Shown piece by piece: positions 1 through 8,418 of a stretch of 64,000 bases of DNA. The notes below the pieces were generated by a model. The model had not been told where the DNA came from. It searched no databases and worked only from the letters and a program-made list of their open reading frames with translations. Each line of letters begins with the position of its first letter. The stretch's first letter is position 1. This DNA comes from Leisingera aquaemixtae (GTDB lineage Bacteria; Pseudomonadota; Alphaproteobacteria; Rhodobacterales; Rhodobacteraceae), in NCBI RefSeq assembly GCF_019801145.1, contig NZ_JAHVJQ010000003.1, positions 248,001-312,000 on the forward strand, in the 5' to 3' direction. Position numbers and translations under genes: made by a program.

Positions 1-231
<231 letters not shown>

Positions 232-327
232 TTAAACCCCCGGCTGTCATCCCTGGCGCGGTATGCCGCGGGATGCGGTTTTGCGGCGGCAGGGCGGATT
301 TGTGGCTTGCGCGCCCGCTCTGCAAAG

Positions 328-358
328 AATATTGCGCGGCGATGAAACAATATTGCGC
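328..358 (+). promoter_or_regulatory. Paired AATATTGCGC direct repeats in the trxB/lrp control region
   Basis: AATATTGCGC occurs at 328-337 and again at 349-358. The offset is exactly 21 bp, two helical turns. The second copy contains the palindrome CAATATTG (348-355) and overlaps a possible -35 hexamer, TTGCGC at 353-358. A possible -10, TATAAG, lies at 375-380 after a 16 bp spacer, and the Lrp-type gene starts at 409 after an AGGAG ribosome site. Lrp-family proteins bind as dimers of dimers on phased sites and often repress themselves, so this is a candidate operator for the neighbouring regulator. The function is inferred. Confidence 0.5.
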
Positions 359-408
359 AGCCCGGCGGCGGTGCTATAAGAAACGCAAAGTTCACAGGAG
401 TTTCCGGC

Positions 409-909
409 ATGGTCACAACCCGTCTTGATCCGATTGATCGCAAGATTTTGTCGGAGCTTCAGGCCGATGGGCGGATGACCAACGTGGAGCTGGCCAAGCG
501 GGTCGGCATTTCCGCACCGCCCTGCCTGCGCCGGGTGCGGGCGCTGGAGGAGGCCGGTCTGATTCACGGCTACCACGCGGATGTGAACGCGCGCGAGCTG
601 GGGTTCGAGGTGCAGGTCTTTGCCATGGTGGGGCTGGAGAGCCAGGCCGAGGCGGAGCTGAGCGCCTTTGAGGAGAAATGCCGCAGCTGGCCGCTGGTGC
701 GCGAGTGCCACATGCTGAACGGCGAGGTGGATTTCATCCTGAAATGCGTCTCCCCCGATCTCAGCACCTTCCAGAGCTTCCTGACCGGCGATCTGCTGAC
801 CACCCCGAATGTGGCCAGCGTCAAGACCTCGCTGGTGATCCGCGGCGCCAAGGATGAGCCCGGCGTGCCGTTTGAGGTGCTGGAGGAGCGGCTGGCGCGC
901 GAGGCCTGA
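409..909 (+). CDS. Lrp/AsnC-family transcriptional regulator
   Basis: 166-residue one-component regulator of the feast/famine family. Residues 5-60 form the winged helix-turn-helix (LDPIDRKILSELQADGRMT then VELAKRVGISAPPCLRRV), and about 70-145 form the RAM/AsnC ligand-binding and oligomerisation domain. The ATG is preceded by AGGAG at a good distance. Family members sense amino acids or small metabolites and assemble as octamers. Its position opposite trxB suggests a link to thiol or redox control, but the effector cannot be read from sequence. Confidence 0.93.
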   Translation: MVTTRLDPIDRKILSELQADGRMTNVELAKRVGISAPPCLRRVRALEEAGLIHGYHADVNARELGFEVQVFAMVGLESQAEAELSAFEEKCRSWPLVRECHMLNGEVDFILKCVSPDLSTFQSFLTGDLLTTPNVASVKTSLVIRGAKDEPGVPFEVLEERLAREA

Positions 910-961
910 GCCAAAGCCGCTGCCGGCAGGCTGCCCGTTCCGGGGGCTGATGCCCCGCATC

Positions 962-975
962 TTGATCCAAGTCAT
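962..975 (+). promoter_or_regulatory. Fnr/Dnr-like box ahead of the CBS-domain gene (imperfect)
   Basis: TTGATCCAAGTCAT fits the Fnr-type pattern TTGAY-N4-RTCAA at every fixed position except the last base. It lies about 96 bp before the ATG of the CBS-domain gene. CBS-domain proteins are known members of low-oxygen regulons in other proteobacteria. One imperfect match may be chance, but a perfect box of the same class occurs at 30759. Confidence 0.35.
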
Positions 976-1070
976 TGACAGAACGGGGAAACCCGGGATG
1001 CTGGTAAGGCGGGGCTTGCCGGTGCAATCGGTTTGAGCCGGCCGTTGTTCCGCCGACTGGAGGTGCGGCG

Positions 1071-1505
1071 ATGGCAATTGTTCAGCAAATTCTTGATGGC
1101 AAGGGCAAGACGCTCCACACGCTTCCGCCCGAGGCCATGGTGGTCGATGCCCTGGAGCTGATGGCAGAGCATGACGTTGGCTCGGTGCTGGTGGTGTCCG
1201 GCGGGGAGCTGGCCGGCATCTTCACCGAGCGGCACTATACCCGCAATGTCTTCCTGGCGGGCAAGACTTCGCCCGCGACACCGCTGGCGGATGTCATGGC
1301 CACCGATTTCACCTGTGTCGACCCCGGCCAGAGCGCCGAGGCCTGCATGGCCCTGATGAGCAAGAAGCGGGTGCGGCATCTGCCGGTTCTGAAGGACGGG
1401 CAGCTGGCCGGGATCGTGTCGATCGGCGACCTGATGAAGGCGATCATCGAAGAGGAGCACTTCAACGCCGACCAGCTGGTGCGCTACGTCCGCGGCATGA
1501 ACTGA
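1071..1505 (+). CDS. CBS-domain pair protein
   Basis: 144-residue stand-alone protein with two CBS domains at about residues 10-65 and 78-135, and little else. Repeats such as AMVVDALELMAEHDVGSVLV and VRHLPVLKDGQLAGIVSIGD are typical. CBS pairs bind adenosine ligands (AMP, ATP, SAM) and act as energy sensors or regulators of partner enzymes in the cytoplasm. GGAGGTGCGGCG precedes the ATG, a strong ribosome site. The gene stands alone, with a weak Fnr-type box upstream. The partner is unknown. Confidence 0.9.
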   Translation: MAIVQQILDGKGKTLHTLPPEAMVVDALELMAEHDVGSVLVVSGGELAGIFTERHYTRNVFLAGKTSPATPLADVMATDFTCVDPGQSAEACMALMSKKRVRHLPVLKDGQLAGIVSIGDLMKAIIEEEHFNADQLVRYVRGMN

Positions 1506-1545
1506 GCGGCCGCAGCGGCCCGATGAGGGGGCCGCCGGTCCCGGA

Positions 1546-2328
1546 TTACAGGATTGCCGGCCCGGGCCGGCTGATGCTGTCGGCCCGGGGGTGCGCCAGC
1601 GGGCCGAAGCCCTGGATGCTGTCGGTATGGGCAAACAGGTTCAGGAACAGCGTCTTGATTGCATAGCTCGCCAGCTTCAGCGCGTCCGGCCCCGGGTGGT
1701 AGGATTCAAACGGCAGGCCGGCCACCGTGATCACCGCATGGCGCGGCAGGCAGAGGTGGTAGAGGTCGACAGGCGCCGGCGGTGCGGTCTCGAAAATGCT
1801 CATGCCGTCCTGGAATTCCGATGCCAGGGTCAGCAGCTTGCTGCTGCCGCTGCCCTGCATGTGCGGCGGCGTGCGCAGCAGCCGTGCGGCGGGGCCGGCC
1901 ACCAGGCTGGCGGCGGGCTTTTGCAGGCCCAGGCTGTCGGCCATGAAACTGGTCAGGCTGCAGCTGCGGGGGCTGCCGCCGGCGCGCCCGGGCAGCACGC
2001 AGGTGCGGCCGACCCAGACCAGCGGCTGGCTGCCGCCGTCCTCGGTCAGGACTTCGTCGCCGGGCAGCAGGTCCTCAACCGCGATGGGGCCGCTTGCGGT
2101 GTCCACCAGCGAGCCGCGGGAGAACGCGCAGAAAGCGTTTTCGAACAGCGGCAGGGCCGGGGCAATGTGGCGGGTTTCGGCGATGGCGCCGCCGGGCAGC
2201 AGGCAGCTGACCTCATAGCGGCGCAGCTGCGGCTTGCTGGCGCTGCGCAGCGCAGCGGGATCCTGCAGGATCGCAGTGGCCTCGACGGCGTTGGCTGCAG
2301 CGCGCTGCAGCGACTGGGGGATGGTCAT
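1546..2328 (-). CDS. Hint-domain protein
   Basis: 260 residues. From Cys67 on (CAFSRGSLVDTASGPIAVED, then LLPGDEVLTEDGG) the sequence follows the start of Hint (hedgehog/intein) domains found in many roseobacter proteins, which can carry out self-splicing or ester-forming cleavage at the first Cys. The domain seems to extend to about residue 225. No toxin or RTX region is attached. The start is supported by AAAGGAGAGG 11 nt ahead and by an AT-rich promoter region. The role is unknown; such proteins are often linked to secretion or surface-protein processing. Confidence 0.82.
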   Translation of the reverse strand: MTIPQSLQRAAANAVEATAILQDPAALRSASKPQLRRYEVSCLLPGGAIAETRHIAPALPLFENAFCAFSRGSLVDTASGPIAVEDLLPGDEVLTEDGGSQPLVWVGRTCVLPGRAGGSPRSCSLTSFMADSLGLQKPAASLVAGPAARLLRTPPHMQGSGSSKLLTLASEFQDGMSIFETAPPAPVDLYHLCLPRHAVITVAGLPFESYHPGPDALKLASYAIKTLFLNLFAHTDSIQGFGPLAHPRADSISRPGPAIL

Positions 2329-2414
2329 GACAGCAGACCTCTCCTTTCAAACTGCCCGCATGCATCGGCCCCCACCGGCAACACAGACGTGCTTGAACGA
2401 TATGTATGCGCCCT

Positions 2415-2443
2415 AATTGGCAGGATTTAATTCGAATTGTCAA
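2415..2443 (-). promoter_or_regulatory. Possible promoter of the Hint-domain gene
   Basis: On the minus strand a perfect TTGACA lies at 2443-2438. After 17-18 bp there is CCAATT or CAATTA, a poor -10. The surrounding 60 bp are clearly AT-richer than the genome. The Hint gene begins about 87 bp further on. The assignment rests on the -35 element alone. Confidence 0.35.
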
Positions 2444-2595
2444 AAAATCTGAAGCAAACTGGTTAATGCGGGGCGGCGTGCCGGAGCCGCCGCCGCACGG
2501 TATCGGACAAGGCCGGTTGGATGCCCCTTAGGCGGCAGGCCGGGCTGGCGCGGCTGCGCCAGGGGTTGCCGCTGCCGGGGCATCCGTCCCCGGCG

Positions 2596-2730
2596 TTAAC
2601 CCAGTTTCCGCATCGCGCCGCCGCTGCGCGCCCGGCCCGCGCCGCGCCGGGCGGCGGCCCAGGGCAGGGGGGCAGTTTCGCTCTTGGCGGAGCGGATGAT
2701 GGAGGCAATGAAGCGCTTGTTCATTTTCAT
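2596..2730 (-). CDS. Small basic conserved-type protein (44 aa)
   Basis: 44-residue, strongly basic peptide beginning MKMNKRFIASIIRSAKSETA and continuing into a Pro/Trp then Ala/Arg-rich tail. An AAGGACAG ribosome site stands 8-15 nt before the ATG. Similar short MKTNKRFI-like proteins occur in roseobacter genomes as far as I recall, but no function is known to me. It sits alone between the Hint-domain gene and the laccase-domain operon. The main doubt is that short ORFs in GC-rich DNA can be chance. Confidence 0.55.
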   Translation of the reverse strand: MKMNKRFIASIIRSAKSETAPLPWAAARRGAGRARSGGAMRKLG

Positions 2731-3019
2731 AATCAGGTCTGTCCTTCGCCCGGCAGCTGCACCCTGACGCCGGGCGGCTGCTGTTCTTGCTGGTCTGACC
2801 TTTTTATGGGTAATCTTTGCGCCCTGATTATGGCGTGGCGGGGGCATTTTGCGCCCCGGCGGCGCATGGAGCTGCCCCGCCGGGAATGATCCGGGGTCTT
2901 TTTCAAGCATCTGATTTCACAGGGAAATGCGGGACTGGCGCGTGCCGGTGCCGGGACGGCGGCCGGGAATGGGGCGGAATTTATTCAAAACCGCCACAAT
3001 TGCGCTGGTTAACGGGGCC

Positions 3020-3775
3020 TTAAAGCCGGATGCAGGAGATCAGGCGGCCGTAGTCGGCCTCCTTGGCGTGGGTGGCGCGGCGGTAGGAGAAGAATTTCTC
3101 CGGGTCGGAATAGGTGCAGTAGCGGCTCCATTCCGCGGCGCCGATACCGGCCTGGCGCAGCTTGTGCAGGCCGAGGCCGGGCAGGTCGAACAGGTAGCGG
3201 TCGCCCTCGCCGTTGGCAAAAAAGCGGGCATAGCCGTCGTCCTGCATCATGAAGTCCTCGAAGAACTCCGGTCCGACCTCATAGGCGCGCTGGGAAATCG
3301 TCGGGCCGATCACCGCGGCGGTGTTTTCACGCCGCGCGCCGAGGCCTTCCATCGCCTCCAAAGTGGCTTCCAGCACCCCGTCGAGGGTGCCGCGCCAGCC
3401 CGCGTGGGCGGCGCCGATGACGCCCGCCCCGGGGTCGCAGAACAGCACCGGCTGGCAGTCGGCGGTCAGGATCGAAAGTGCCAGTCCGGGCACATTGGTG
3501 ACCATTGCGTCCGCCTGCGGCCGGTCCTGCGAGGGTTCCGTCACCACCTGCACATCGGCGCTGTGGACCTGATGCACCGCGCTCAGGTTCTCCGGCGGCA
3601 CCTCCATCGCGGCAGCCACGCGGTTGCGGTTGATCTGCACCGCCTCGCGCTGGTCGGTGGAGCCGAGGCCGCAGTTCAGACCCCGGTAGATGCCGGAGGA
3701 TGCGCCGCCCCTGCGGGTGAAGAACCCGTGCCGCACCGGGCCAAGCAGATCGGACGTGAGAATTTCAAGCGTCAT
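3020..3775 (-). CDS. Laccase-domain / YfiH-family purine nucleoside phosphorylase-type protein
   Basis: 251 residues matching the YfiH/PgeF (multicopper polyphenol oxidase, DUF152) family throughout. Metal-binding signatures are visible: VHQVHSADV, ILTADCQPVLF and IGAAHAGWRG. Members have been described as purine nucleoside phosphorylases/adenosine deaminases or as peptidoglycan-editing factors. The start was placed at 3775, where ATG overlaps the last codons of the upstream methyltransferase; a longer reading would extend into that gene. It is the third gene of lgt - methyltransferase - this gene, all overlapping by 4 bp, implying one operon. Confidence 0.9.
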   Translation of the reverse strand: MTLEILTSDLLGPVRHGFFTRRGGASSGIYRGLNCGLGSTDQREAVQINRNRVAAAMEVPPENLSAVHQVHSADVQVVTEPSQDRPQADAMVTNVPGLALSILTADCQPVLFCDPGAGVIGAAHAGWRGTLDGVLEATLEAMEGLGARRENTAAVIGPTISQRAYEVGPEFFEDFMMQDDGYARFFANGEGDRYLFDLPGLGLHKLRQAGIGAAEWSRYCTYSDPEKFFSYRRATHAKEADYGRLISCIRL

Positions 3776-4839
3776 GGGTTCAATCCTGGCAAAGGGGCGG
3801 CCTGAGGCGGGTAGAGGCCGAGCACTTTGAACAGGTTTCCCATTTCCTCCGGGTGCGTCAACCGCCGATGTGCGGCGATCAGGGAGTCCAGCGCCGCGCC
3901 CTGCAGCGGGGCGGCCAGGGCGCGGGCGCGGTCGGTGATGCCCAGCCGTTCGAGGAACACACCTTGGGGGGTGAGGCGGGTGAAGCCGCAACCCTTGGTT
4001 TTTGCGGCCATCGCCAGCGCCTCGAAATCCACATGGGCGGTGAGGTCGGCCTGGCCGGGATCCTGCAGCGGGCCGGCGGGTTCATGCGCGCGCAGGGCCT
4101 GCAGGGTGTCCCCCAGCGCCCGCCAGTCGCCGTAATCCACGATCAGGGCGCCGCCGCCATGGGCAGCGATTCGGGCGGCGATGGCCTGGGTGACGGGAAC
4201 CGCGGGTTCGCAGAGTTCGACCAGATCGCCCTCGCTGGTGTCCTGCAGCCGGTGCGCCAGCGCGGGCTGCGGCGCGGCGGGGCTGAGGCCGAAGGCAAGC
4301 GCGCCGTCCGCGAGGCCGATGCGTCTTTCGCTCCAGTGGCCGCCTGTGCGGATGAACTGGCGGATGGGCAGGGCGTCGAAAAACTCGTTTGCCACCAGGA
4401 ACAGCGGCTGGGCGGGCAGGGCGTCCGCCGTGCCGAGCCATTGCGGCGCGTAGCCCTCCAGCGCCTTGGCCTGGGCCGCGCGCAGGGGTGGCGAGGCCTC
4501 GACCAGATGGATCTGCATGGCGGCGTGGAAGCCGGGCACGCCGCGGGTGGCGCGCAAGAGGTCCGCCATCAGGGTGCCGCGGCCCGGTCCCAGTTCTGCC
4601 AGCGTGAAAGGCGCAGGCGACCCTTGGTCGAGCCAGGCCTGCGCCAGCGCGAGGCCGATCAGCTCGCCGAACATCTGGCTGATTTCCGGCGCGGTGATGA
4701 AATCGCCCTTGGCGCCCAGCGGGTCGCGGGTGGTGTAATAGCCGAACTGCGGGTGCAGCAGGCAGTCCGCCATGTAGTCGGCGACGGACATCGGGCCATC
4801 GGCGCGGATGCGGGCGGCGAGGTGGTCGCTGAGGCTCAT
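3772..4839 (-). CDS. MidA/NDUFAF7-type SAM-dependent methyltransferase
   Basis: 355 residues. The N-terminus [20 protein letters not shown] and the SAM site [18 protein letters not shown] identify the family that includes human NDUFAF7 (MidA), an arginine methyltransferase needed for assembly of respiratory complex I. A conserved [12 protein letters not shown] follows at about residue 150. It overlaps lgt upstream and the laccase-domain gene downstream by 4 bp each, so the three are probably translated in a coupled way. A bacterial role in complex I assembly is inferred from the eukaryotic homologue. Confidence 0.9.
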   Translation of the reverse strand: MSLSDHLAARIRADGPMSVADYMADCLLHPQFGYYTTRDPLGAKGDFITAPEISQMFGELIGLALAQAWLDQGSPAPFTLAELGPGRGTLMADLLRATRGVPGFHAAMQIHLVEASPPLRAAQAKALEGYAPQWLGTADALPAQPLFLVANEFFDALPIRQFIRTGGHWSERRIGLADGALAFGLSPAAPQPALAHRLQDTSEGDLVELCEPAVPVTQAIAARIAAHGGGALIVDYGDWRALGDTLQALRAHEPAGPLQDPGQADLTAHVDFEALAMAAKTKGCGFTRLTPQGVFLERLGITDRARALAAPLQGAALDSLIAAHRRLTHPEEMGNLFKVLGLYPPQAAPLPGLNP

Positions 4840-5735
4840 GCCGTGCTCCGGGCCGCGTGGCGGGCGCGGATCAGGAACCAGAGGCCGACCGCGATCATCG
4901 GCAGCGACAGCGCCTGGCCCTGGGTGAGGCCGATGCCGTCAATGTGCCAGGCCAGCCCCAGCGGGTTGCCGGGGGTGACGAACTGGGCGTCCGGCTGGCG
5001 GAAAAACTCGACAATGAACCGCGCAAGCCCGTAGCCCGCCAGGAACACGCCCAAGAGGCGGCCCGGGGTGTGGAAGGCGTTCCGGCGCCAGGCGAGATAG
5101 AGAAGCACGGCGCCAAGGATCAGCCCCTCCATCAGCGCTTCATAGAGCTGCGACGGGTGGCGGGCGCAAAGCTCTCCCAGCGCCTGGCCGCAGTCCTGTG
5201 CCGCCTGGCCGGGGAAGGCCACGCCCCAGGGCAAGTCCGTCGGGCGGCCCCAGAGCTCTGCGTTGACGAAATTCGCGAGCCGTCCCAGCAGCAGCCCCGG
5301 CGGCACCGTGTGGGCAACCAGGTCGGAGATCTGCAGTTTCGGGATGTTGTGGCGGGCGGCAAAAATCAGGGTGGCCAGAATCACGCCGATCAACCCGCCG
5401 TGAAAGGCCATGCCGCCCTGCCAGATCTTCAGGATCTCGCCCGGGTGCGCCAGGTAATAGGCCGGCTGGTAGAACAGAACGAAGCCGAGCCGCCCGCCCG
5501 CGATCACACCGATGATGATCCAGGTCAGCAGATCCTCCACCTGCTGCGGTTTCATCGGCGGCTGCCCGGCGGGCCACAGCGCGGGGCGGCGCAGCGCCGC
5601 GACGGCGAGCCGCCAGGCGATGACGATGCCCGCGATATAGGCCAGCGCATACCAGCGCAGGGCGAATTCGAAACTGCCGATGGCGATCGAGAAGATCTCG
5701 GGCGAGAGGTCGGGGAATTGGATCATGGCCTGCAT
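4836..5735 (-). CDS. lgt: Prolipoprotein diacylglyceryl transferase
   Basis: 299-residue inner-membrane enzyme that transfers diacylglycerol from phosphatidylglycerol to the lipobox cysteine of prolipoproteins, the first step of lipoprotein maturation. Seven hydrophobic segments are visible. The signature [16 protein letters not shown] (about residue 150) and the catalytic-region motif FHGGLIGV (about residue 110) are both present. It heads the operon with the methyltransferase and laccase-domain genes. MIQFP, three codons into the ORF, is an alternative start. Confidence 0.96.
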   Translation of the reverse strand: MQAMIQFPDLSPEIFSIAIGSFEFALRWYALAYIAGIVIAWRLAVAALRRPALWPAGQPPMKPQQVEDLLTWIIIGVIAGGRLGFVLFYQPAYYLAHPGEILKIWQGGMAFHGGLIGVILATLIFAARHNIPKLQISDLVAHTVPPGLLLGRLANFVNAELWGRPTDLPWGVAFPGQAAQDCGQALGELCARHPSQLYEALMEGLILGAVLLYLAWRRNAFHTPGRLLGVFLAGYGLARFIVEFFRQPDAQFVTPGNPLGLAWHIDGIGLTQGQALSLPMIAVGLWFLIRARHAARSTA

Positions 5736-5832
5736 GTGCGTCTGAATGCCTCTGCTCTTTGGGGGAAGTCAACGGCTTGCAGCCGGTCGCCTGCTTGCCC
5801 ATATAGGTGCTGACCCCGAGACGGAGAAGAAC

Positions 5833-6078
5833 ATGCAGACCCGCAACAAGATCCTGGACGATATTTCGCAGCTGATGACAAATGCGATGGGCGTGGCCCA
5901 GGGCGCCAAGGACGAGGCGGAGACCGCGATGAAAAGCATGATCGACCGCTGGCTGGCCGACCGCGATTTCGTCACCCGCGAGGAGTTTGACGCGGTGCGC
6001 GCGATGGCGCAGAAGGCGCGCGAGGAGAACGAGGCGCTGAAGGCGCGGCTGGACGCGCTGGAGGCAGCGCAGAAGTAA
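5833..6078 (+). CDS. ubiK: Ubiquinone biosynthesis accessory factor UbiK (BMFP family)
   Basis: 81-residue mostly helical protein with a C-terminal coiled coil (EENEALKARLDALEAAQK). The start MQTRNKILDDISQLMTNAMG is typical of the YqiC/BMFP family, which trimerises, binds lipid and helps the Ubi complex under aerobic conditions. The ATG at 5833 was chosen because the family begins at this point; a longer frame reaches back to 5746 without resemblance. It is divergent from lgt and is followed by a hairpin terminator at 6124. Confidence 0.88.
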   Translation: MQTRNKILDDISQLMTNAMGVAQGAKDEAETAMKSMIDRWLADRDFVTREEFDAVRAMAQKAREENEALKARLDALEAAQK

Positions 6079-6123
6079 GCCAAGGCGCTGGCGGGCGGGT
6101 TGCCCGCCCTGCGGTGAAACAGA

Positions 6124-6157
6124 GCCTGCCGCGGCGTGATGCTGCGGCGGGCTTTTT
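6124..6157 (+). terminator. Rho-independent terminator after ubiK
   Basis: GCCTGCCGC (6124-6132) pairs with GCGGCGGGC (6144-6152) with one G-U pair, extended by partial pairing of the loop edges, and is followed by five T. Confidence 0.75.
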
Positions 6158-6344
6158 CGTGTCCTGGGCGTCTTGGGCGGGGGCGGGGTGTCCGCCCGCA
6201 GGCAGGGTCTGTATTCCGCGCATGGCTGCCTTGCCGGGCCGGACGCAAAAACAGGTCGCTTTCCGCCCGCGGGGTCGAAAACTGCGCAGCGGTTTGCAGG
6301 CCGCGCGGTACATGCTGCCTCAGCTTCATCAGAGGGATCACAGC

Positions 6345-6896
6345 ATGGTGTCTGTCTATACGGTGCCGGGGGCGTTCAGCACTCAGGAGTGCGCGGAAAT
6401 CATCCGCAAGGCGGAAGAGGCGCCGGACAGCGAGGCGCTGCTGGTCGGGCAGACCCGGGATCACAACCTGCGCCGGGGCAGCGTGGTGTGGCTGGACGAT
6501 GTGCCGGGCACCAGCTGGGTGATGGACCGGCTGATCTCTGTGGTGCGCCGCGCCAACAAGGAGCGGTTCGGGTTCGACCTGCGCGAGTTTGCCGAAAGCC
6601 CGCAGGCGGCCAGCTACAAGGCCAAGGACGGCGGTCATTTCGCCTGGCATTCCGACATCGGCGACGGGCCGGTGGCGGGCAAGCGCAAGCTGAGCCTGGT
6701 GGTGCAGCTGAGCAAGCCCGGCTCCTATGACGGCGGCGATCTGGAGATCATGCCGGGCGCCCATGTGGTGGCGGCCAGCCGGGTGCAGGGCAGCGCCACG
6801 GTGTTCCCCAGCTTCCTGCTGCATCAGGTGACACCGGTCACCCGCGGCGAGCGCAAGTCGCTGACCGTCTGGGCGCACGGGCCGGCCTTCCGCTGA
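6345..6896 (+). CDS. 2-oxoglutarate/Fe(II)-dependent oxygenase (prolyl 4-hydroxylase type)
   Basis: 183 residues. The facial triad is readable: FAWHSDIG gives HxD at about residue 103, and FLLHQVTPVTRGERKSLTVW gives the distal His and the Arg that binds 2-oxoglutarate. Family members hydroxylate proteins or small molecules using O2 and 2-oxoglutarate; the substrate is unknown. ATG at 6345 is chosen because AGAGGGA precedes it by 7-8 nt; the frame stays open back to 6114 without recognisable content. It is a single gene, with a GC hairpin but no T-run behind it. Confidence 0.87.
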   Translation: MVSVYTVPGAFSTQECAEIIRKAEEAPDSEALLVGQTRDHNLRRGSVVWLDDVPGTSWVMDRLISVVRRANKERFGFDLREFAESPQAASYKAKDGGHFAWHSDIGDGPVAGKRKLSLVVQLSKPGSYDGGDLEIMPGAHVVAASRVQGSATVFPSFLLHQVTPVTRGERKSLTVWAHGPAFR

Positions 6897-7050
6897 ACTT
6901 TGCGCCGGCCCGGCCAGGGCCGGCCGGGCTGCGCCTGGCAGCCTAGGCGGCGCCAATCCGTCTTCTATGCGCAATTTGTGATGTGTTCTGCTATACTTGC
7001 CCCGGGGCAGCCGTGCGGCGCCCATGTGTGATTTGCAGGGGACAGGTACG

Positions 7051-8127
7051 ATGACGGCACAAAACGGCTATATGCTGATTGCGGATATTTCCGGGTACAC
7101 GCAATTCCTGACCTCGTCGGAGCTGGACCATGCCAACCCGATCCTGCAGTCGCTGCTGCAGGCGGTGGCGGAGCAGGTCGGCGAGCCGCTGCACTTCTGG
7201 AAGCTGGAAGGCGACGCGGTACTGGCCTATTCGACCCAGGCTGAGCTGGTCTCCGGCGATCTGCTGCTCACGTTCTGCGAGAACCTCTATAACGCCTTTG
7301 CCGCCCGGCGGCAGGATATCGTTGCCAACACCACCTGTCCTTGCCGCGCCTGCGCCAATGCGGGCGGGCTGGACCTGAAGGTGATCGTCCACTACGGCGC
7401 CTTTGACGAGATGCAGGTGGGGCCGGTCAAGGATCTGTCCGGCGCCGACGTAATCCTGGTGCACCGGATGACCAAGACAGAGGCGGCGGCGGAAACCGGC
7501 GTGCGCAGCTATGCGCTGTTCAGCGATGCGGCGGTAGAGGCGATGCAGCTGCAGGCGGCGATGGAGCCCTATTCGCAGCCGTTTGAGCATTTCGGCGACG
7601 TGTCCATGCAGGTCTATGACCTGGCCCGCGCCTGGGACCGGTTCCGGGCCGGGCAGGAGCGGGATTTCCTGGAGGAGGCGGACGGGATCTGGACCTACCG
7701 GCGCCGGTTCAAGGCCTCGCCGCAGCTGGTCTGGGAGGCGCTGACCGCGCCCGAGTTCAAACTGCGCTGGATGGATCAGGTCAGCACCATGGAGATGGAC
7801 AATCCGGACGGCCGCCTGGGGGCCGGGTCGGTCTACCACTGCGGCCATTCCCTGGCGGAGTTTGTCTACCGCGTCACCGACTGGCAGCCGTTCGAGTATT
7901 TCTCGACCCGGATCAAGGACCCGGGCCGCGACGGCATCGAATTGCCCGAAACCTACCATCTGACGCCAGACGGGGACGGCACCGCGCTGCGCTATACCAT
8001 GGGCCGGGCCTATGACGGTGCAGGCAACCGGTCGGAGGTCTCGGAGCAGGAGGCGGTGGGTTTCCTGTCGGAGTTCTGGCCTGTCTCTTTTGACGCACTG
8101 GATGCGGAGCTGGCGGAACCGTCCTGA
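7051..8127 (+). CDS. DUF2652 (cyclase-like) and SRPBCC fusion protein
   Basis: 358 residues in two parts. Residues 1-190 (MLIADISGYTQFLTSSELDH, LEGDAVLAY) resemble DUF2652, a relative of class III nucleotide cyclase domains. Residues 205-350 (WTYRRRFKASPQLVWEALTA) form a START/SRPBCC-type lipid- or ligand-binding fold. Four cysteines in CPCRACANAGG (about residue 105) could bind metal. The first aspartate of the cyclase metal site is present, but catalysis is not assured. GGGGACAGG precedes the chosen ATG. The biological role is unknown. Confidence 0.82.
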   Translation: MTAQNGYMLIADISGYTQFLTSSELDHANPILQSLLQAVAEQVGEPLHFWKLEGDAVLAYSTQAELVSGDLLLTFCENLYNAFAARRQDIVANTTCPCRACANAGGLDLKVIVHYGAFDEMQVGPVKDLSGADVILVHRMTKTEAAAETGVRSYALFSDAAVEAMQLQAAMEPYSQPFEHFGDVSMQVYDLARAWDRFRAGQERDFLEEADGIWTYRRRFKASPQLVWEALTAPEFKLRWMDQVSTMEMDNPDGRLGAGSVYHCGHSLAEFVYRVTDWQPFEYFSTRIKDPGRDGIELPETYHLTPDGDGTALRYTMGRAYDGAGNRSEVSEQEAVGFLSEFWPVSFDALDAELAEPS

Positions 8128-8239
8128 GGCGGGCTGCGCAGGCTTTCAGAGACCGCAATTTCCGGACCCGTCCAAGGCCGTCCGGGGTTTACCTTTGGGT
8201 TTGCCCGCCCCATAGTCGCGATGCCGGCATTTGGGGGTC

Positions 8240-8258
8240 TGTGGATAGTTCATCCACA
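8240..8258. repeat. Inverted repeat resembling two DnaA boxes
   Basis: TGTGGAT-AGTTC-ATCCACA is a perfect 7 bp inverted repeat. Read outward, each arm with its neighbours (CTATCCACA and TCATCCACA) differs from the DnaA box TTATCCACA at one base. AT-rich sequence with TTATTGCAGATATCCCC follows. It may be a DnaA site in the leader of the YbjN-like gene or simply a hairpin. Confidence 0.35.
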
Positions 8259-8332
8259 AGTTATTGCAGATATCCCCAAAATAAAGGTTGCCAGAACATC
8301 AATTCAGGCCCACCATATCTAGTATGGGAGCG

Positions 8333-8363
8333 GGGATGCCTCCCCGGCCCATAGCACAAAAAA
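8333..8363 (+). ncRNA. Possible structured leader or small RNA ahead of the YbjN-like gene
   Basis: TATGGG (8333-8338) pairs with CCCATA (8358-8363) and, inside, GGGGA (8342-8346) pairs with TCCCC (8351-8355) around a TGCC loop, giving an 11-pair hairpin with an internal loop. A second pairing region, GCTATAGGG to CCCGGTTAGC, lies between 8363 and the start codon at 8419. The 8128-8418 gap holds no gene. The structure could be a 5' leader element; no known riboswitch class was recognised. Confidence 0.3.
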
Positions 8364-8418
8364 CCAGCTATAGGGTGCCGCTGTGCCCGGTTAGCTAGGC
8401 AATCAGAGAGGTGGCATC

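Noticed and set aside
3009-3023. Perfect TTAA-N7-TTAA (CtrA-type) sequence
   Set aside because: It overlaps the stop codon of the laccase-domain gene and no gene on either strand starts close enough to use it, so it is probably chance.
8240-8258. Replication origin suggested by DnaA-like boxes
   Set aside because: Only two imperfect boxes, no AT-rich unwinding cluster of the usual size, and none of the genes usually beside an alphaproteobacterial origin.
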